64,000 nucleotides of DNA, from assembly GCA_029027985.1 (NCBI GenBank), contig CP119076.1:2540422-2604421 (forward strand). Reading direction: 5' to 3'. A program made the position numbers and the translations under genes. The notes under the pieces are model-generated. The model was not told where the DNA came from. It ran no database searches and saw nothing but the letters and a program-made list of their open reading frames with translations. This document shows, one piece after another, positions 37,438-47,583 of the stretch (within the stretch, counting starts at the first letter, position 1; every line of letters begins with the position of its first letter). This DNA is from Klebsiella aerogenes (GTDB taxonomy: Bacteria; Pseudomonadota; Gammaproteobacteria; Enterobacterales; Enterobacteriaceae).

Positions 37438-37695
37438 TTTTTGTTCCTGGTGAGATGTATAACTTTTCGTACCCACATTTATAACGGGGATGCCTATGCC
37501 TTTGACAATAGGGTCCAGCTAAGCGGATGGTCAACGGCGATAATCGAAATGTTGTGCGATTATCGGCACGCTTGTTAAATTGCGGTTAATAATGTGATCA
37601 AGGTGGTAAAACAGGCACAATTCGTCACGACCCATTTTGCGCGCGGTATAGTGATGCCCCGTGAGCTTTGAATTGCAACGGAGAGGGATGCAGCA

Positions 37696-38493
37696 ATGAG
37701 CGACAATACCCCTACCACCCTGAGCGCCAGGCAGGCCGAGCACGATCCCAACTTTATGCTATCGCTGGCCCGCGGGCTGGAGGTGCTTAACGCCTTCACC
37801 CCGCAACGGCAACGACTGACCATCTCACAACTCAGTCAGAAAACGCAGATTTCCCGCGCCGCGGTGCGCCGCTGCCTGTACACCCTGGCGGCGTTAGGCA
37901 TGGTGCACAGCCCGGACGGCCGCAGCTATGAACTGTTGCCGCGCGTACTGGCGGTCGGCCACGCCTATCTGGCGGGGACGCCGCTGGCGAAAGTTGCGCA
38001 ATCGGCGCTGGATAATCTCGGCAAGGCGTTGGGGGAAAGCTGTTCCGCCGCCACGCTTGATGGCGACAACGTGTTATATATCGCCCGCGCGGCGGTCAAC
38101 AATTTACTGAGCGTCGATTTAGGTCGCGGCAGTCGCCTGCCGGCGTGGACCACCTCGATGGGCCGCGTATTGCTCAGCGCGCTGCCGGAAGAACAGCTTG
38201 AAGTGACATTGTCACGAGCAAATCTTATACGCTATACCCCGCACACCCTCTGCGATCTCGCCGCATTGCGCGCGGAAATCGCCAAAGTGAGGATGCAGGG
38301 TTATGCGCTGGCCGACCGGCAAATTGAAGTGGGACTATGTTCGCTGGCGGTACCGCTGCTGTCGCGTGGCGGTCAGGTGGTGGCGGCGCTCAACGTTGGC
38401 GTACCCGCCTCTTCGATGAGCGCAGCGGCGCTGAAGGAGAAAGCCCTCGCCCCGCTGCGTCGCGCAGCGATGGAACTTTCTCTGCAGCTGTAG
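37696..38493 (+). CDS. IclR-family regulator, PcaR/PobR/CatR-like
   Basis: 265 residues: an N-terminal winged helix (SLARGLEVLNAF, LTISQLSQKTQISRAAVRRCL) and a C-terminal effector domain (YIARAAVNNLLSVDLGRGSRLP, TSMGRVLL). It closely resembles the PcaR/PcaU/PobR group that controls protocatechuate and catechol degradation in other bacteria. It diverges from catB, so it most likely regulates catBCA-benABCD, perhaps with beta-ketoadipate or muconate as effector; this is inference. Start has GGAGAGGG upstream. It converges with smvA with three bases between stops. Confidence 0.88.
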   Translation: MSDNTPTTLSARQAEHDPNFMLSLARGLEVLNAFTPQRQRLTISQLSQKTQISRAAVRRCLYTLAALGMVHSPDGRSYELLPRVLAVGHAYLAGTPLAKVAQSALDNLGKALGESCSAATLDGDNVLYIARAAVNNLLSVDLGRGSRLPAWTTSMGRVLLSALPEEQLEVTLSRANLIRYTPHTLCDLAALRAEIAKVRMQGYALADRQIEVGLCSLAVPLLSRGGQVVAALNVGVPASSMSAAALKEKALAPLRRAAMELSLQL

Positions 38494-38496
38494 GAT

Positions 38497-39987
38497 TTAC
38501 TGCGGCGTTGGCGTATTCGCCAGTCCGCGCCAGATGCCAACGGCCAGTAATAACAGCAGTACCCCAGCCGTCGCCAACGAGATGCTGTGGGCGCTGATAA
38601 AGGCTGTTTTCGCCGCCGCGATCAATGAATCAGCAGGGATCGCCGGCAGCGATTGCGCCACCTTCATGGCTTCGCCGATGGACGACGACGCCTGTACCGC
38701 CGCTTCGCCGCCAATCCCGGCAGGTAACGCAATCGCATGACTGTAGCTACGGGTCAGAATCAGGCCGAACAGTGCAATACCGAGTCCCGCGCCCAGTTCA
38801 TAGGCCATCGTCTCAATGGCCCCCGCCGCCGAGGCTTTCTCTTTTGGCGCTGCCGCCATAATCGCGGATGTCGAAGCCAGCAACGCGCTGGCGGCGCTAA
38901 AGCCGAGCAATATCATCAACCCCCATGCCTGCCACTGCTGCGTGCTGAAGTCGGTCATTGACAGGCCGAGGAAACTGAATGCGCTGAGCAGCATCCCGCC
39001 GGTCGCCACCTGGCGCAGCCCCAGTTTCGAAACCAACATCCCGGCAATCGGCCCACTGAAGCCGCTGGCGACCATCACCGGCAGCATAAACAATCCGGCC
39101 TCAAACGGCGTTTTTTGATGGACGAACTGTAGCTCTTGCGCCATCAGCAGCTCAAAGCCGACCAGCGTAATCAGCGCGGTCATCGCCATCATCACCCCGC
39201 TTAAAATAATACGATGGGTGAAAAGACGCATATCCACCATCGGCGTCGGCATCGACAGCTGTTTGCGGATAAACCAGGTCAGCATCGCCGCCCCGCTGAT
39301 AGCCACCAGCGCGGTCAGCCATAGCGCCAACTGGCCTTTTAACGCCGATTTCGCACTGAATACCAGCATCAGGATCGCCGCAATCAGGATCAGCGCCTGC
39401 AGCAGATTCAGCGGCTGCTCGCGACGTGCAGGCTGGCGCGGCACCACTCGGGCATTGATAGCGACCACCAGCAGCACAATCGGCACATTGATCAGAAACA
39501 CCGAGCCCCAGTAGAAATGCTCAAGCAACAGGCCGCCGACCAACGGCCCAAACGCCGCGCCGCCGGATCCGACCGCCGCCCACAACCCCAGCGCCATATT
39601 GCGCTGGCTGGCTTGCGCGAAGGTACCGCGGATCCCGGCGAGCGTCGCCGGGACGATCATCGCCGCCCCCACCGCCAGCAACGCGCGGGAGAGAATCAGC
39701 GTCATCGCCGTTGGCGACAGCGCGGCGCACAGCGAAGCGGCGCCAAAAATAGAACTGCCGAGCAGTAATAAACGTTTGAAGCCGATTTTATCGCCTAATG
39801 CCCCCATCGGCAGAACCATACCGGCCATCACCAACGAGTAGATATCAATAATCCACAGCAGCTCATTGCCGCTGGTGCCCAGCGCCACGCTTAGCGTCGG
39901 CGCAGCAACATGCAGCACCGTCGCATCAATTGCCACCGGGATATAAACCAACAAAATCGCCATCAGCGTTAACCATTGCCGAGACAT
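38497..39987 (-). CDS. smvA: MFS efflux pump SmvA
   Basis: 496 residues, about 14 membrane helices, DHA2 family. It matches enterobacterial SmvA (methyl viologen, acriflavine and cationic biocide efflux; in Klebsiella linked to chlorhexidine and octenidine tolerance). Motifs: DATVLHVAAPTLS near the start and GALGDKIGFKRLL (motif A). It diverges from the TetR gene smvR. Confidence 0.9.
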   Translation of the reverse strand: MSRQWLTLMAILLVYIPVAIDATVLHVAAPTLSVALGTSGNELLWIIDIYSLVMAGMVLPMGALGDKIGFKRLLLLGSSIFGAASLCAALSPTAMTLILSRALLAVGAAMIVPATLAGIRGTFAQASQRNMALGLWAAVGSGGAAFGPLVGGLLLEHFYWGSVFLINVPIVLLVVAINARVVPRQPARREQPLNLLQALILIAAILMLVFSAKSALKGQLALWLTALVAISGAAMLTWFIRKQLSMPTPMVDMRLFTHRIILSGVMMAMTALITLVGFELLMAQELQFVHQKTPFEAGLFMLPVMVASGFSGPIAGMLVSKLGLRQVATGGMLLSAFSFLGLSMTDFSTQQWQAWGLMILLGFSAASALLASTSAIMAAAPKEKASAAGAIETMAYELGAGLGIALFGLILTRSYSHAIALPAGIGGEAAVQASSSIGEAMKVAQSLPAIPADSLIAAAKTAFISAHSISLATAGVLLLLLAVGIWRGLANTPTPQ

Positions 39988-40012
39988 ACCGCTTTTCCTC
40001 GATTTTTTAAAT

Positions 40013-40065
40013 TGGACACACGTCCAGAATTGCGATCCTGCCGGATTGTTGAACGACTGTCCAAC
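40013..40065. promoter_or_regulatory. Candidate SmvR operators between smvA and smvR
   Basis: Two related inverted repeats in the 120-base divergent region: TGGAC-N4-GTCCA (40013-40026) and GTTGAAC-N4-GTCCAAC (40048-40065). Paired sites of this sort suit a TetR-type repressor blocking both promoters. The repressor link is inference from position. Confidence 0.5.
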
Positions 40066-40108
40066 TTTTTGTTACCATGACGCCATCACCTCTTTGCCGC
40101 AGGTCGTT

Positions 40109-40690
40109 ATGCACTATTTAAATCGGGAAGCACGTCGGGAAGTCATTATGCAGGCCGCCATGCGGGTGGCGCTTAACGGCGGTTTCAGTGCGATGACCGT
40201 ACGCCAGATCGCCAGCGAAGCCGGCGTCGCCGCAGGGCAACTGCACCATCACTTTGCCTCGACCGGCGAACTTAAAGCTCAGACTTTTATCCGTTTGATC
40301 CGCGAAATGCTTGATATTCAACTGCTGACTGATGAAGCCAGCTGGAGCGAACGCTTGTTCTCGTTACTCGGCAGCGAGGATGGTCGTCTTGATCCCTACA
40401 TCCGCTTGTGGCGGGAAGCGCAGATTTTGTCCGATAGCGACGACGAGGTTAAAGCCGCTTACCTGCTCACCATGACCATGTGGCATGACGAAACGGTGAC
40501 GGCCATTACACGCGGCGCCGATGCTGGCGAGTTTCAGCCGCAGGATACGGCAGAAAATATTGCCTGGCGGCTGATAGCTCTGGTTTGCGGGCTGGATGGC
40601 ATTTACGCGCTGGGGATGAAGGCCATTGACGATGCGACATTTATGCGTTATATAAAATATTATATAGCGATAGAACTCCCTCAGATATAA
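40109..40690 (+). CDS. smvR: TetR-family repressor SmvR
   Basis: 193 residues from ATG 40109 (MHYLNREARREVI). N-terminal TetR helix-turn-helix (MTVRQIASEAGVAAGQLHHHF) and a YcdC-like C-terminal domain (RLIALVCGLDGIY). In Klebsiella, SmvR represses the neighbouring smvA, and its loss raises biocide tolerance. Position and orientation match. The frame here is intact. Confidence 0.88.
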   Translation: MHYLNREARREVIMQAAMRVALNGGFSAMTVRQIASEAGVAAGQLHHHFASTGELKAQTFIRLIREMLDIQLLTDEASWSERLFSLLGSEDGRLDPYIRLWREAQILSDSDDEVKAAYLLTMTMWHDETVTAITRGADAGEFQPQDTAENIAWRLIALVCGLDGIYALGMKAIDDATFMRYIKYYIAIELPQI

Positions 40691-40873
40691 TTTACATTTA
40701 GTAACAATTAACCTCCCCACATTCACTACGTGATTGCTTTCACGTGCCGATTCTTATCTATTCTTCAAACAATACAATAATTAAAAACAGCCGACCCGCT
40801 ATTACCACCTCCTCATAATCCGCTGTTTTTGCTTATTTATCTTTTTCATTTCGTGCACTTTAGCGAGGGCGTT

Positions 40874-42262
40874 ATGTCGATAGAAAATGATAAGAAGAAT
40901 CATTATCTCCTGGAGGATTGGCGACCGGAAAATGAGGCGTTCTGGGAAAATAAAGGAAAAGCGATTGCGCGCAGGAATCTGTGGATTTCCGTCTTCTGTT
41001 TATTACTCGCTTTCTGCGTCTGGATGTTATTTAGCGCCGTAGCGGTCAATCTCAATAAAGTCGGCTTTAATTTCACCACCGATCAGCTGTTTCTATTAAC
41101 GGCGCTACCGTCGCTTTCCGGGGCAATATTACGCGTCCCCTATTCATTCATGGTACCAATGTTTGGCGGACGCTACTGGACGGTGATCAGCACCGTCATT
41201 TTAGTGATCCCCTGCCTGTGGTTAGGCATTGCCGTACAAAATCCGACTACCCCGTACGAAGTGTTTATCATCATTTCCCTGCTCTGCGGTTTTGCCGGCG
41301 CCAACTTCGCCTCGAGCATGGGCAACATTAGTTTCTTCTTCCCGAAAGCGAAACAAGGCAGCGCGCTGGGCATCAACGGCGGCCTTGGCAACCTCGGCGT
41401 CAGCGTGATGCAGCTGGTCTCGCCGATTTTTGTCTTCCTGCCGGTGTTCACTTTCCTTGGCGTACGCGGCGTCGAACAGCCGGGCGGCGCGATGTTATGG
41501 CTGGGCAACTCGCCGCTGCTATGGGTGCCGCTGCTGGTCATCGCCACCGTCTTCGCCTGGTTTGGCATGAACGATATCGCCAGCTCGAAAGCATCGATTC
41601 GCGATCAGTTGCCGGTGCTTAAACGCCCGCATATGTGGCTGTTAAGTCTGCTGTATCTGGCAACCTTCGGCTCATTTATCGGTTTCTCCGCCGGTTTTGC
41701 CATGCTGGCGAAAACCCAGTTCCCGGATGTCGATATTCTGAAACTGGCCTTCTTTGGCCCATTCATCGGCGCATTGGCGCGCTCATTCGGCGGGATTATT
41801 TCCGACCGTCTGGGCGGCGTGCGGGTGACATTGGTCAACTTCATCCTGATGGCGCTGTTTACCGGCCTGTTATTCCTGACCCTTCCGGGCTCCGGTTCCG
41901 GCAGTTTCTTCGCCTTCTACGTGGTGTTTATGGGCCTGTTCTTAACCGCCGGTCTCGGCAGCGGTTCAACCTTCCAGATGATCGCAGTGATCTTCCGCCA
42001 GCTCACCATTGATAGCGTGAAAAAACGCGGCGGCAGCGACGAAGAGGCCCAGCATGAGGCGGTAACCGATACCGCCGCCGCACTCGGTTTTATCGCCGCT
42101 ATCGGCGCCATCGGCGGTTTCTTCATTCCAAAAGCCTTCGGCACCTCACTGGCAATGACCGGTTCGCCGGTCGGCGCGATGAAAGTGTTTTTTGTGTTCT
42201 ATGTTGTATGCGTGCTGGTCACCTGGTTGGTCTACGGTCGCCGCAAACCGTCCGCTAAATAA
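40874..42262 (+). CDS. narU: Nitrate/nitrite transporter NarU
   Basis: 462 residues from ATG 40874 (MSIENDKKNHYLLEDW), the same length as E. coli NarU. Nitrate-nitrite porter family, twelve helices, with the two signature glycine-rich stretches GFAGANFASSMGNISFFFP and GLGSGSTFQMI. It imports nitrate and exports nitrite. As in E. coli it directly precedes narZYWV (57-base gap). Confidence 0.94.
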   Translation: MSIENDKKNHYLLEDWRPENEAFWENKGKAIARRNLWISVFCLLLAFCVWMLFSAVAVNLNKVGFNFTTDQLFLLTALPSLSGAILRVPYSFMVPMFGGRYWTVISTVILVIPCLWLGIAVQNPTTPYEVFIIISLLCGFAGANFASSMGNISFFFPKAKQGSALGINGGLGNLGVSVMQLVSPIFVFLPVFTFLGVRGVEQPGGAMLWLGNSPLLWVPLLVIATVFAWFGMNDIASSKASIRDQLPVLKRPHMWLLSLLYLATFGSFIGFSAGFAMLAKTQFPDVDILKLAFFGPFIGALARSFGGIISDRLGGVRVTLVNFILMALFTGLLFLTLPGSGSGSFFAFYVVFMGLFLTAGLGSGSTFQMIAVIFRQLTIDSVKKRGGSDEEAQHEAVTDTAAALGFIAAIGAIGGFFIPKAFGTSLAMTGSPVGAMKVFFVFYVVCVLVTWLVYGRRKPSAK

Positions 42263-42319
42263 GAATAAACGACGAAGCAATGTAACCACGGGGGAGTCAT
42301 CTCCCGTCAGGAGAATGTC

Positions 42320-45300
42320 ATGAGCAAACTACTGGATCGCTTTCGCTACTTTAAGCAGAAAGGCGAGACCTTTGCCAACGGTCACGGTCAGGTCTATGAC
42401 AATAATCGTGACTGGGAAGATAGCTACCGTCAGCGCTGGCAATTCGACAAGATAGTCCGCTCCACGCACGGCGTGAACTGTACAGGCTCATGCAGCTGGA
42501 AGATTTACGTTAAAAACGGCCTGGTCACCTGGGAAACCCAACAGACCGATTATCCGCGCACCCGCCCGGACCTGCCGAATCACGAACCCCGCGGTTGCCC
42601 GCGCGGCGCCAGCTACTCCTGGTACCTTTACAGCGCCAATCGACTGAAGTATCCGCTGGCGCGCAAGCGGCTTATCGAGCTGTGGCGCGAGGCGCTGGCG
42701 CAGCATCCCGATCCGGTGCAGGCATGGGACAGCATCATGCAGGATCCGCTGAAAACCCGCAGCTATAAACAAGCGCGCGGCAAAGGCGGTTTTATTCGTT
42801 CGAGCTGGAAAGAGCTGAACCAGCTGATCGCCGCGGCCAACGTGTGGACGATTAAAAACTACGGCCCTGACCGCGTCGCCGGCTTCTCGCCGATCCCGGC
42901 GATGTCGATGGTCTCTTATGCCTCCGGCACCCGCTATTTATCACTGATTGGCGGCACCTGCCTGAGCTTCTATGACTGGTACTGCGACCTGCCGCCCGCC
43001 TCCCCAATGACCTGGGGTGAACAGACGGATGTGCCGGAGTCCGCCGACTGGTACAACTCCAGCTACATCATCGCCTGGGGCTCTAACGTCCCGCAGACCC
43101 GTACCCCGGACGCCCACTTCTTTACCGAAGTGCGCTACAAAGGCACCAAAACCATCGCCATCACGCCAGACTATTCGGAAGTCGCCAAACTCTGCGACCA
43201 GTGGCTGGCGCCGAAGCAAGGCACCGACAGCGCCCTGGCGATGGCGATGGGCCATGTGATCCTCAAGGCCTTCCACCTCGATAACCCGAGCGACTACTTC
43301 CTCAACTATTGCCGCACTTACACTGACATGCCGATGCTGGTGATGCTCGAGCGTCGCGACGACGGCAGCTACGTACCGGGCCGTATGCTGCGCGCCTCCG
43401 ACCTGCTTAATGGTCTGGGCGAAAGCAATAACCCGGAATGGAAAACCGTCGCTTACAACGCCAACGGCGAACTGGTCGCGCCAAATGGCTCTATCGGCTT
43501 CCGCTGGGGGGAGAAAGGCAAATGGAACCTCGAACAACTGGCGGACGGCAAAGACGTCGAGTTGGCACTGTCGCTACTGGATATTCGCGATAGCGTAGTG
43601 TCGGTCGGTTTCCCCTACTTCGGCGGCAACGAAAACCCACACTTCCGCAGCGTGAAACAAGAACCGGTCACCCTTCATCAGCTCCCGGCAAAGCAACTGC
43701 CGCTGGCCAATGGCGAAAATGGCCTGGTGGTGAGCGTGTACGACCTGGTGTTGGCTAACTACGGTCTGGATCGCGGCCTTGACGACGCCAATGCGGCAAA
43801 AGATTTCGCCGAAGTCAAAGCCTATACCCCGGCGTGGGCCGAGCAGATCACCGGCGTGCCGCGTCAGCATATTGAACAGATCGCCCGCGAATTCGCCGAT
43901 ACGGCGCATAAAACCCATGGCCGTTCAATGATTATCCTCGGCGCCGGTGTTAACCACTGGTACCACATGGACATGAACTACCGCGGGATGATCAACATGC
44001 TGGTGTTCTGCGGCTGCGTCGGCCAGAGCGGCGGCGGCTGGTCGCACTACGTCGGCCAGGAGAAGCTGCGCCCGCAAACCGGCTGGCTACCGCTGGCATT
44101 CGCGCTGGACTGGAACCGTCCGCCGCGGCAGATGAACAGTACCTCCTATTTCTACAACCACGCCAGCCAATGGCGCTATGAAAAGCTGACCGCTCAGGAG
44201 CTGCTGTCGCCGCTGGCCGACGCCAGTAAATTCAGCGGCCACCTGATCGATTTTAATGTTCGCGCCGAGCGTATGGGCTGGTTGCCTTCCGCGCCGCAGC
44301 TTAACGTTAACCCGCTGACTATCAAACAACAGGCTGACGCCGCAGGGCTGTCGCCAACTGAGTTCACCGCCCAGTCGCTAAAATCCGGGGCAATTCGCTT
44401 TGCCGCCGAGCAGCCGGATAGCGGTAAAAACCACCCGCGCAACCTATTTATCTGGCGTTCGAACCTACTGGGTTCGTCCGGTAAGGGTCACGAGTACATG
44501 CTGAAGTACCTGCTCGGTACCGATAACGGCATTCAGGGGGAAGAGTTCGGTTCCACCGATGACGTGAAGCCGGAAGAGGTCGAATGGCAGACCGCAGCGA
44601 TCGAGGGCAAGCTCGATCTGCTGGTGACGCTGGATTTCCGTATGTCCAGTACCTGTCTGTTCTCCGATATCGTCCTGCCGACCGCCACCTGGTACGAAAA
44701 AGACGACATGAACACCTCGGATATGCACCCGTTTATCCACCCGCTCTCCGCCGCCGTCGATCCGGCCTGGGAGGCCAAAAGCGACTGGGAGATCTACAAA
44801 GACATCGCCAAAACCTTCTCTGAAGTGTGCGTTGGCCATCTCGATAAAGAGACCGACGTGGTGCTGGTGCCGCTGCAGCATGATTCCCCGGGCGAGCTGG
44901 CGCAGCCGTTCGACGTCCTCGACTGGCGTAAAGGCGAATGCGAGCTGATCCCGGGGAAAACCGCGCCGTCGATTGTGCTGGTAGAACGCGACTACCCGGC
45001 CACCTGGGAACGCTTCACATCACTGGGGCCACTGCTCGATAAGCTTGGCAACGGCGGGAAAGGCATTTCGTGGAATACGCAAACCGAAGTCGATTTCCTC
45101 GGCAAACTTAACTACGTCAAACTCGACGGCCCGGCAAAAGGCCGCCCGCGGATCGACACCGCCATCGACGCCACTGAAGTGATTTTGAGCCTCGCGCCGG
45201 AGACCAACGGCCAGGTGGCGGTAAAAGCCTGGGAAGCGTTGGGGGAATTCACCGGCCGTGACCATACGCACCTCGCGTTGAATAAAGAGGATGAGAAGAT

Positions 45301-46060
45301 CCGCTTCCGCGATATTCAAGCGCAACCGCGCAAGATCATCTCCAGCCCAACGTGGTCAGGGCTGGAAAGCGAGCACGTCTCCTATAACGCCGGTTATACC
45401 AACGTTCACGAACTGATCCCGTGGCGCACCCTTTCTGGCCGCCAGCAACTGTATCAGGATCATCCCTGGATGCGCGCCTTCGGCGAAAGCCTGGTGGCCT
45501 ATCGTCCACCAATCGACACCCGCAGCGTCAGTCATATGAAGGAAGTGCCGCCGAACGGCTTCCCGGAAAAAGCGCTTAACTTCCTGACGCCGCATCAGAA
45601 ATGGGGGATCCACTCCACCTATAGCGAAAACCTGCTGATGCTGACGCTGTCACGCGGCGGGCCAATCGTGTGGATCAGCGAAACCGACGCGAAAGAGCTG
45701 GGTATTGAGGATAACGACTGGATTGAAGCCTTCAACGCCAACGGCGCCCTCACCGCTCGCGCGGTAGTGAGCCAACGCGTGCCGCCGGGCATGACCATGA
45801 TGTACCACGCCCAGGAACGCATTATGAATATTCCGGGCTCGGAAGTAACCGGTCGCCGCGGCGGTATCCACAACTCCGTCACCCGCGTGTGTCCGAAACC
45901 GACGCATATGATTGGCGGCTACGCCCAGTTGGCCTACGGCTTTAACTACTACGGCACCGTCGGCTCTAACCGCGATGAATTCATCATGATCCGCAAAATG
46001 AAAAATATTGATTGGCTGGATGGCGAAGGTCGCGATCAGGTACAGGAGGCGAAGAAATGA
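42320..46060 (+). CDS. narZ: Nitrate reductase Z alpha subunit NarZ
   Basis: 1246 residues, equal to E. coli NarZ. Mo-bisMGD catalytic subunit of the membrane-bound, cytoplasm-facing nitrate reductase. The FS0 [4Fe-4S] ligands fall at His50, Cys54, Cys58 and Cys93. Synteny (narU before, nhoA after) identifies it as the second system (NRZ) rather than narGHJI. In E. coli NRZ is expressed at low level under RpoS rather than FNR control. It overlaps narY by four bases. Confidence 0.95.
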   Translation: MSKLLDRFRYFKQKGETFANGHGQVYDNNRDWEDSYRQRWQFDKIVRSTHGVNCTGSCSWKIYVKNGLVTWETQQTDYPRTRPDLPNHEPRGCPRGASYSWYLYSANRLKYPLARKRLIELWREALAQHPDPVQAWDSIMQDPLKTRSYKQARGKGGFIRSSWKELNQLIAAANVWTIKNYGPDRVAGFSPIPAMSMVSYASGTRYLSLIGGTCLSFYDWYCDLPPASPMTWGEQTDVPESADWYNSSYIIAWGSNVPQTRTPDAHFFTEVRYKGTKTIAITPDYSEVAKLCDQWLAPKQGTDSALAMAMGHVILKAFHLDNPSDYFLNYCRTYTDMPMLVMLERRDDGSYVPGRMLRASDLLNGLGESNNPEWKTVAYNANGELVAPNGSIGFRWGEKGKWNLEQLADGKDVELALSLLDIRDSVVSVGFPYFGGNENPHFRSVKQEPVTLHQLPAKQLPLANGENGLVVSVYDLVLANYGLDRGLDDANAAKDFAEVKAYTPAWAEQITGVPRQHIEQIAREFADTAHKTHGRSMIILGAGVNHWYHMDMNYRGMINMLVFCGCVGQSGGGWSHYVGQEKLRPQTGWLPLAFALDWNRPPRQMNSTSYFYNHASQWRYEKLTAQELLSPLADASKFSGHLIDFNVRAERMGWLPSAPQLNVNPLTIKQQADAAGLSPTEFTAQSLKSGAIRFAAEQPDSGKNHPRNLFIWRSNLLGSSGKGHEYMLKYLLGTDNGIQGEEFGSTDDVKPEEVEWQTAAIEGKLDLLVTLDFRMSSTCLFSDIVLPTATWYEKDDMNTSDMHPFIHPLSAAVDPAWEAKSDWEIYKDIAKTFSEVCVGHLDKETDVVLVPLQHDSPGELAQPFDVLDWRKGECELIPGKTAPSIVLVERDYPATWERFTSLGPLLDKLGNGGKGISWNTQTEVDFLGKLNYVKLDGPAKGRPRIDTAIDATEVILSLAPETNGQVAVKAWEALGEFTGRDHTHLALNKEDEKIRFRDIQAQPRKIISSPTWSGLESEHVSYNAGYTNVHELIPWRTLSGRQQLYQDHPWMRAFGESLVAYRPPIDTRSVSHMKEVPPNGFPEKALNFLTPHQKWGIHSTYSENLLMLTLSRGGPIVWISETDAKELGIEDNDWIEAFNANGALTARAVVSQRVPPGMTMMYHAQERIMNIPGSEVTGRRGGIHNSVTRVCPKPTHMIGGYAQLAYGFNYYGTVGSNRDEFIMIRKMKNIDWLDGEGRDQVQEAKK

Positions 46061-47583
46061 AAATACGTTCACAAGTTGGGATGGTGCTGAATCTGGATAA
46101 ATGTATCGGCTGCCATACCTGTTCCGTCACCTGTAAAAACGTCTGGAGTAGCCGCGAAGGCATGGAATACGCGTGGTTCAATAACGTGGAAACCAAGCCG
46201 GGCATCGGTTATCCGAAAAACTGGGAAGATCAGGATGAGTGGCAAGGTGGTTGGATCCGCAGCATCAGCGGCAAGCTGACGCCGCGTCTGGGCAACCGCG
46301 TCAGCGTGCTGTCGAAGATTTTCGCCAACCCGGTGTTGCCGGCGATTGACGATTACTACGAGCCGTTCACCTACGATTACCAGCACCTGCATAACGCGCC
46401 GGAAGGTAAATATTTGCCAACCGCCCGCCCGCGGTCGCTGATCAGCGGCGAGCGAATGGATAAAATCAAATGGGGCCCGAACTGGGAAGAATTGCTCGGC
46501 GGCGAGTTTGAAAAACGCGCCAAAGACCGCAACTTCGAAGCCATGCAGAAAGAGATGTACGGCCAGTTTGAAAACACCTTCATGATGTATCTGCCGCGCC
46601 TGTGCGAACACTGCCTCAACCCAAGCTGCGTGGCGACCTGCCCGAGCGGCGCCATCTACAAGCGTGAAGAAGACGGCATCGTGCTGATCGACCAGGATAA
46701 ATGCCGCGGCTGGCGCATGTGCATCAGCGGTTGTCCGTACAAAAAAATCTACTTTAACTGGAAGAGCGGCAAGTCGGAAAAATGTATCTTCTGCTACCCG
46801 CGTATCGAATCCGGGCAACCGACGGTCTGTTCTGAAACCTGCGTCGGCCGTATCCGCTATCTTGGCGTACTGCTGTATGACGCGGACCGTATCGAAGAGG
46901 CAGCCAGCACCGAACATGAAACCGACCTCTACGAGCGCCAGTGCGACGTATTCCTTAACCCGAACGATCCGGCGGTTATCGAAGAAGCGCTGAAACAGGG
47001 GATTCCGCATAACGTCATCGAAGCGGCGCAAAAATCACCGGTCTACAAGCTGGCGATGGACTGGAAACTGGCGCTGCCGCTGCACCCGGAATACCGCACG
47101 CTGCCAATGGTCTGGTACGTCCCGCCGCTGTCGCCGATTCAATCCGTCGCTGATGCCGGCGGCCTACCGAGCAACGGCAACATCCTGCCTGCGGTAGAGA
47201 GCCTGCGCATTCCGGTACAGTATCTGGCGAATCTGCTGAGCGCCGGGGACACCGGCCCGGTGCTGCGCGCCCTGAAACGCATGATGGCGATGCGTCATTA
47301 CAAACGCTCGCAAACCGTTGAAGGCGTGACCGATACCCGCGCGATTGAAGAAGTGGGCCTCAGCGTAGAACAGGTCGAAGAGATGTATCGTTACCTGGCG
47401 ATCGCCAACTACGAAGATCGCTTCGTGATCCCAACCAGCCACCGCGAATTGGCGGAAGACGCCTTCCCTGAGCGCAATGGCTGCGGCTTTACCTTCGGCG
47501 ACGGCTGCCACGGTTCTGATACCAAGTTCAACCTGTTCAACAGCCGTCGCATTGACGCCATCAACGTTGGGGAGAAAGAGTAA
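46057..47583 (+). CDS. narY: Nitrate reductase Z iron-sulfur beta subunit NarY
   Basis: 508 residues, starting at the ATG that overlaps the narZ stop (ATGA). Four iron-sulfur clusters: CIGCHTCSVTCKN, CEHCLNPSCVATCP, CRGWRMCISGCP (Trp replaces one Cys, giving the [3Fe-4S] cluster as in NarH) and CIFCYPRIESG. It links NarZ with cytochrome NarV. Confidence 0.95.
   Translation: MKIRSQVGMVLNLDKCIGCHTCSVTCKNVWSSREGMEYAWFNNVETKPGIGYPKNWEDQDEWQGGWIRSISGKLTPRLGNRVSVLSKIFANPVLPAIDDYYEPFTYDYQHLHNAPEGKYLPTARPRSLISGERMDKIKWGPNWEELLGGEFEKRAKDRNFEAMQKEMYGQFENTFMMYLPRLCEHCLNPSCVATCPSGAIYKREEDGIVLIDQDKCRGWRMCISGCPYKKIYFNWKSGKSEKCIFCYPRIESGQPTVCSETCVGRIRYLGVLLYDADRIEEAASTEHETDLYERQCDVFLNPNDPAVIEEALKQGIPHNVIEAAQKSPVYKLAMDWKLALPLHPEYRTLPMVWYVPPLSPIQSVADAGGLPSNGNILPAVESLRIPVQYLANLLSAGDTGPVLRALKRMMAMRHYKRSQTVEGVTDTRAIEEVGLSVEQVEEMYRYLAIANYEDRFVIPTSHRELAEDAFPERNGCGFTFGDGCHGSDTKFNLFNSRRIDAINVGEKE

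Noticed and set aside
42488..45882. Long minus-strand open frames opposite narZ
   Set aside because: They are antisense shadows of a GC-rich, strongly conserved gene; the proteins show no recognisable family and no ribosome sites.
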